Origin: Echinarachnius parma | Lineage: Eukaryota > Echinodermata > Echinoidea > Clypeasteroida > Echinarachniidae | Length of the DNA: 64,000 nucleotides | Assembly (NCBI GenBank): GCA_037951105.1 | Contig: JBAMJV010009038.1 | Span: 62,001-126,000, forward strand | Direction of reading: 5' to 3' | Shown here: piece after piece, positions 62,001 to 64,000 of the stretch | How the letters are laid out: every line of letters begins with the position of its first letter | How positions within the stretch are numbered: the first letter of the stretch is position 1 | Position numbers and translations under genes: made by a program | The notes under the pieces: model-generated | Told to the model about the DNA's origin: nothing | Seen by the model: only the letters and a program-made list of their open reading frames with translations | Databases searched by the model: none

Positions 62001-63275
62001 GAAATAACAAAACTAGATGTATGAATGTTATACAAATTTATCAACAATTACCATACGTCAAAATTGTGTTATCTGAAACCTAGCGGGTACCCAGCTAGCC
62101 ACCTGATGTTGGGCCGATGTCGGAATTTGGTTGCCGGATGTCGGCATATCGCCGTTGGCTCGAGGTTAAAATGTCCGCCAGCCCAACATCGTCACGACGT
62201 CATTTTTGTGATATATTGGCATAAGGTCATTTTCCGACAATGGCCCAACATCATGTCATGAGATGATGTTGGGCCATTGTCGGAAAATGACGTTATGCCA
62301 ATATATAACAAAAATGACGTCGTGACGATGTTGGGCTGGCGGACATTTTAACCTCGAGCCAACGGCGATATGCCGACATCCGGCAACCAAATTCCGACAT
62401 CGGCCCGACATCAGGTGGCTAGCTGGGTATTTCATTGCACTTGATTTCATATATAAATTATTATATTTTAGATTATACAGGCATTCCCAACACACACATC
62501 AATTATTAAGTTGTATAAAGCCCTCCGCACACATAGCCGACTCGACCCGATCCGGCTATTTTCAGTCAAGCTAGAGTCGGTTTCGCTCAGTCGTAGCCCG
62601 ATTCAACCTCGAATGATCTCCGCGACTGGCTCTTGACCGGCAAAACAGGAGTTCTGAGGCAACGTATACTGAGCTGAACCGACTGGAAACCAGTCGGATG
62701 GGGTCGAGTCGGCTCAGTGTGCGGAGGGCTTTAGGGAATGTGACAAGCTCTCGCTAATCAGGCTCTTGTCCGTAACCATGGTAACTAAAATAGCCTTAAG
62801 TAAAACAAAATTGCATCATTATTTGAACACGTTAGCTTTTTTGAATTTTAAGTAAATAATATTATAGTCATGCCAAATGTTATTTTTTGTTTAATACGTA
62901 ACAATTTAAAGGGGTGGAACAGTTTTGGTTTCAGACTGGTGAAGGGTTCTTTCTATTACCATTTTTTGGTTCATGTATCTTGTCATAGCTTGTCACCAAT
63001 ATTAAATTTAACGTTTAAGTCAGGGGCCGCGGAACCACGGGGGCTAGGGGGGCTGCAGCCCCCCTCTTTTTTGGCTTAAAACAAAGAAATACATAAGCAT
63101 AAAATAATAAAATATATAACAATTCAAATGTGGTCAGCCCTCAACTTTCAAAACCTTTCCGCGGCCCCTGTAAGTTTATGTAATATACTATTACTTACCT
63201 CGATATAGCTGGCATTGTAATAGTCTGAATGTGGATCGTTTGGTAAAGCCTGCAGTACAACTCGTGAATGATCAA
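52953..63275 (-). CDS. Receptor-type protein tyrosine phosphatase, tandem PTP domains (5' part off window)
   Basis: Fourteen exons, minus strand: 63275-63199, 61822-61786, 61476-61379, 60908-60783, 60269-60097, 59207-59072, 58178-58029, 57650-57551, 57064-56988, 56630-56496, 56032-55901, 55562-55411, 53971-53836, 53039-52953. All junction phases agree and give 537 residues up to the TGA. Numbering is from the Asp of DHSRVVL. D1: [18 protein letters not shown] (129-131), [10 protein letters not shown] (Cys169, Arg175), QTVDQY (213-218). It should dephosphorylate phosphotyrosine. D2: KNRY (290-293), DYINASF, DFWRL-like [19 protein letters not shown] (Cys463, Arg469), but WGSKKSSPG in place of WPD and ESVEQY in place of QTxxQY, so D2 is probably regulatory. 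Two PTP domains are typical of receptor PTPs. The ectodomain, membrane segment and first D1 exon lie beyond 64,000. Introns hold broken copies of three catalytic exons. Confidence 0.92.
53836..53971 (-). CDS. RPTP exon: D2 P-loop
   Basis: 136 bp, phase 2 to 0, the same size and phase as the D1 P-loop exon. It completes HCMNGIGRSG and encodes [32 protein letters not shown] and ESV. Donor GTGAGTG. Confidence 0.9.
54200..55225 (+). mobile_element. TTAA MITE family B, copy interrupted by a 383-bp MITE
   Basis: Matches family B on both sides of an insert at 54669-55051. It has AAAGGGACATTCCCTCTTTTG at the left and GTTTTGTAAAAGAGGAACAG at the right. It lies in the intron between the last two D2 exon groups of the RPTP gene. 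Confidence 0.75.
54669..55051. mobile_element. 383-bp TTAA MITE nested in family B
   Basis: Ends AGGACCTA...TAGGTCCT in inverted orientation, flanked by TTAA (54665-54668 and 55052-55055). The other two family B copies have no insert here (CAGTTGAACTC type), so the borders are exact. Confidence 0.8.
55411..55562 (-). CDS. RPTP exon: D2 altered WPD loop
   Basis: 152 bp, phase 0 to 2. Encodes [18 protein letters not shown] and GPIILHC. The WPD loop reads W-G-S with no Asp, while the Cys is kept. Confidence 0.9.
55901..56032 (-). CDS. RPTP exon: D2 C..YWP segment
   Basis: 132 bp, phase 0-0. Encodes [10 protein letters not shown] and [17 protein letters not shown]. Acceptor CTATTTCTAG, donor GTAGCA. 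Confidence 0.88.
56496..56630 (-). CDS. RPTP exon: D2 [14 protein letters not shown] segment
   Basis: 135 bp, phase 0-0. Encodes [20 protein letters not shown] then [14 protein letters not shown]. It corresponds to two D1 exons fused. Donor GTGATT. Confidence 0.9.
56988..57064 (-). CDS. RPTP exon: D2 DYINASF segment
   Basis: 77 bp, phase 1 to 0. Encodes [20 protein letters not shown] then ASFIN. It has the same exon length and phases as its D1 counterpart (63199-63275), a trace of the ancient domain duplication. Confidence 0.9.
57076..57370. repeat. (AAT)n-rich microsatellite in an RPTP intron
   Basis: Imperfect AAT/ATT trinucleotides with TGATGATAAT units, directly upstream of the 56988-57064 exon. 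A similar block at 58185-58570 carries the broken DQY-exon copy. Confidence 0.85.
57551..57650 (-). CDS. RPTP exon: D2 KNRY segment
   Basis: 100 bp, phase 0 to 1. Encodes [29 protein letters not shown] is the phosphotyrosine-loop motif that opens a PTP domain. Confidence 0.9.
58029..58178 (-). CDS. RPTP exon: end of D1 and linker
   Basis: 150 bp, phase 0-0. It starts [15 protein letters not shown], completing QTVDQY, and runs through a charged linker ([17 protein letters not shown]) to D2. Donor GTAAATTG. Confidence 0.9.
58258..58345 (-). pseudogene. Partial duplicate of the RPTP DQY exon
   Basis: Acceptor CATTGCAG followed by [11 protein letters not shown], then a deletion relative to the true exon (58029-58178) that removes the ESYMSS region and shifts the frame. 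Later sequence still resembles the HAKLIS part. No donor. Confidence 0.7.
58713..58845 (-). pseudogene. Third copy of the RPTP P-loop exon, decayed
   Basis: Encodes [19 protein letters not shown] and [15 protein letters not shown], then diverges before the Q-loop and has no donor. Upstream it runs into a poly-G tract (poly-C at about 58838-58852 on the plus strand) where the P-loop should be. Confidence 0.72.
58893..59024 (-). pseudogene. Second copy of the RPTP P-loop exon, P-loop lost
   Basis: Encodes [20 protein letters not shown] and [16 protein letters not shown], and keeps a donor (GTAAGTCTTCC). The P-loop half is replaced by a G-rich run with an in-frame stop and no acceptor. It lies about 180 bp from the true exon, and flanking intron sequence is duplicated with it. 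Confidence 0.78.
59072..59207 (-). CDS. RPTP exon: D1 P-loop
   Basis: 136 bp, phase 2 to 0; acceptor CTCCCACCAG, donor GTAAGTATTCC. It completes [10 protein letters not shown] and encodes [26 protein letters not shown] and MVQTV. This is the only one of three tandem copies with an intact P-loop. Confidence 0.93.
60097..60269 (-). CDS. RPTP exon: D1 WPD loop
   Basis: 173 bp, phase 0 to 2. Encodes [19 protein letters not shown] and ends PMLVHC plus two bases of Ser. It carries the general-acid Asp of the WPD loop and the catalytic Cys. The donor AG|GTTCGT is weak but fixed by the protein. Confidence 0.92.
60358..60435 (-). pseudogene. Partial duplicate of the RPTP WPD exon
   Basis: 78 bp with the same acceptor (CTAG|ACT) and reading [20 protein letters not shown]. 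It stops matching before the HC motif and has no donor; reading on meets a stop within about ten codons. It lies in the intron just upstream of the true WPD exon. Confidence 0.75.
60783..60908 (-). CDS. RPTP exon: D1 C..YWP segment
   Basis: 126 bp, phase 0-0, encoding [18 protein letters not shown] and VHRVMDVKQ. The donor was chosen at CAG|GTGGGG because it gives the usual 12-residue spacing to RSVHQFHY. A donor five codons further on (GTAAAG) is the alternative. Confidence 0.85.
61379..61476 (-). CDS. RPTP exon: D1 DFWRLIWQ segment
   Basis: 98 bp, phase 1 to 0. Encodes [20 protein letters not shown], the PTP motif DFWRMVWE...IVMLT. Donor GTGAGC. Confidence 0.9.
61786..61822 (-). CDS. RPTP exon: D1 FIASQ segment
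   Basis: 37 bp, phase 0 to 1, encoding [12 protein letters not shown]; it joins the next exon as FIASQAP. The acceptor is CATCTGTAAAG, the donor GTATTTTCC. Confidence 0.85.
62088..62429. mobile_element. 342-bp near-perfect fold-back MITE
   Basis: Ends TACCCAGCTAGCCACCTGAT and ATCAGGTGGCTAGCTGGGTA. The two arms of about 165 bp match almost base for base around a short loop near 62258. It is rich in GATGTTGGGCC/CCAACATC. It lies in the RPTP intron before the DFWRLIW exon and would form a very stable hairpin in RNA. Confidence 0.85.
62518..62731. mobile_element. 214-bp MITE with AAGCCCTCCGC ends
   Basis: Ends AAGCCCTCCGCACACATAGC and CTCAGTGTGCGGAGGGCTT, flanked by TA on both sides (62516-62517 and 62732-62733). 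The arms share CCGACTCGACCC. No coding capacity. Confidence 0.75.
63199..63275 (-). CDS. RPTP exon: D1 DHSRVVL segment
   Basis: 77 bp, phase 1 in, phase 0 out; acceptor TTTTCCTAG, donor GTAAGTAATA. Encodes [14 protein letters not shown] and DYYNASYIE, the conserved D1 opening (DHSRV...DYINASYI). The preceding KNRY exon of D1 must be right of the window. Confidence 0.9.
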
Positions 63276-63573
63276 CTAGGAAAATAAAATAAAAACAATG
63301 ACAAATTAAAATACATATTAAAATGAAACAGATTTAAACCAATGAAAACTGTAAAATAATAATTTTATATCATAATTTGTATAATGTGACTACAAACAAT
63401 GACAAAGCTGCGAGCGAAGCTTAAATGCAAACAAGGTATGTAAGTACAAACCGACGATAGCATCTTCCATATTAAAATCACCTCGATGAGTATTTACACC
63501 TCGATATCGAACACAAGATCTAAGATAAGACACACATTACGTGAATCTTCATTTTTATATTTGTTCGAGTATA

Positions 63574-64000
63574 GTATAGGTTTTCTCGGCCAATTTTGTA
63601 AGCTTCTCATTCGTTTTGATAAGCGTTTCATTCAATTTCGCGAAATTGAGCTGAAGGCTTGCAATTGTGGTTCAAAATTGTGTTCATACGATTTGGCTCT
63701 TCGGTCAAGTGATTTACCACTTTTAGCATTCAATTTAAAAAACACGCAATTTGCATTCAATTTCGCCAACGGATTTCACGGAAGGCGGTATTACGTAATC
63801 ACGAATCTTCTCGCTTTAAATTGAATGACAATGTTACGAAATAGAAACACGTTTTAAATCGAATGCAAACAAAATGCTTTCGAATGATCGTTATATGAAT
63901 TCGAATGCTAAAAAACGAATTTGAATTGCAAAATACAGCTGCGGTGACAAAATTGGCGAAATTGAATGCACACAAAATGACTTCGTGTGGCCAACTTACG
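63574..64000. mobile_element. Diverged relative of the AATTTCG-word element (runs off window)
   Basis: Starts TATAGGTTTTCTCGGCCAAT and repeats CATTCAATTTCGC/GCGAAATTGAATG many times, but the individual words differ from those at 27.4 kb. The right end is beyond 64,000. Confidence 0.55.

Noticed and set aside
62025-62495. Two nearly identical 78-79 residue frames on opposite strands
   Set aside because: They are the two arms of the 342-bp fold-back element.

Overview
This 64 kb window is repeat-rich animal DNA, most likely from an invertebrate deuterostome and probably an echinoderm. The species cannot be read from the sequence. The evidence is short phase-1 exons of vertebrate-like receptor modules separated by kilobase introns full of MITEs, microsatellites and poly-G/poly-C runs, plus one intronless glycosyltransferase gene. 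There is no bacterial gene density, operon, rRNA or CRISPR. Almost all open frames over 60 codons are chance frames in repeats; the real genes were found by splice sites and protein motifs.

Three host genes are supported. (1) Positions 855-19914, minus strand: most of the ectodomain of a Tie/TEK-like receptor. In transcript order it has Ig1, Ig2, three EGF-like exons, a 36-bp EGF-start microexon, Ig3, a complete FN3 and the first part of another FN3. This matches the Tie order, including the RLIVR, CICPPGFMG and PDPYGCSC signatures. The intracellular part lies left of the window. (2) Positions 41887-43227, plus strand: an intronless GT31 beta-1,3-galactosyltransferase-like gene with one N-terminal membrane segment and a DDD motif. 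(3) Positions 52953-63275, minus strand: the C-terminal 537 residues (14 exons) of a receptor-type tyrosine phosphatase with two PTP domains. D1 has its [13 protein letters not shown] and Q-loop motifs. D2 keeps Cys-X5-Arg but has lost the WPD aspartate. The ectodomain lies to the right of the window.

The PTP gene carries broken extra copies of three consecutive catalytic exons (WPD exon, P-loop exon, Q-loop exon) in its introns; the P-loop exon is present three times in tandem.

The rest is mobile-element debris. At least four families of short non-autonomous elements have TTAA targets. Other elements have TA targets, fold-back arms of 150-340 bp, or tRNA-like heads, and there is one internally deleted LINE. 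Several insertions can be read to the base because the window holds both filled and empty copies of the same target. Two elements are built of one reiterated short word (AATTTCGTC; CACAAATTGTCG). No retroviral, LTR, Polinton or toxin gene was seen.

Block by block: 1-20 kb is the Tie-like gene and its introns; 20-25 kb is MITEs and poly-G/C tracts; 25.8-27.1 kb is a LINE; 27-41 kb is dense nested repeats; 41.9-43.2 kb is the galactosyltransferase; 43.9-52 kb is TTAA and TA MITEs; 53-63.3 kb is the phosphatase; 62-64 kb is fold-back elements inside its introns.
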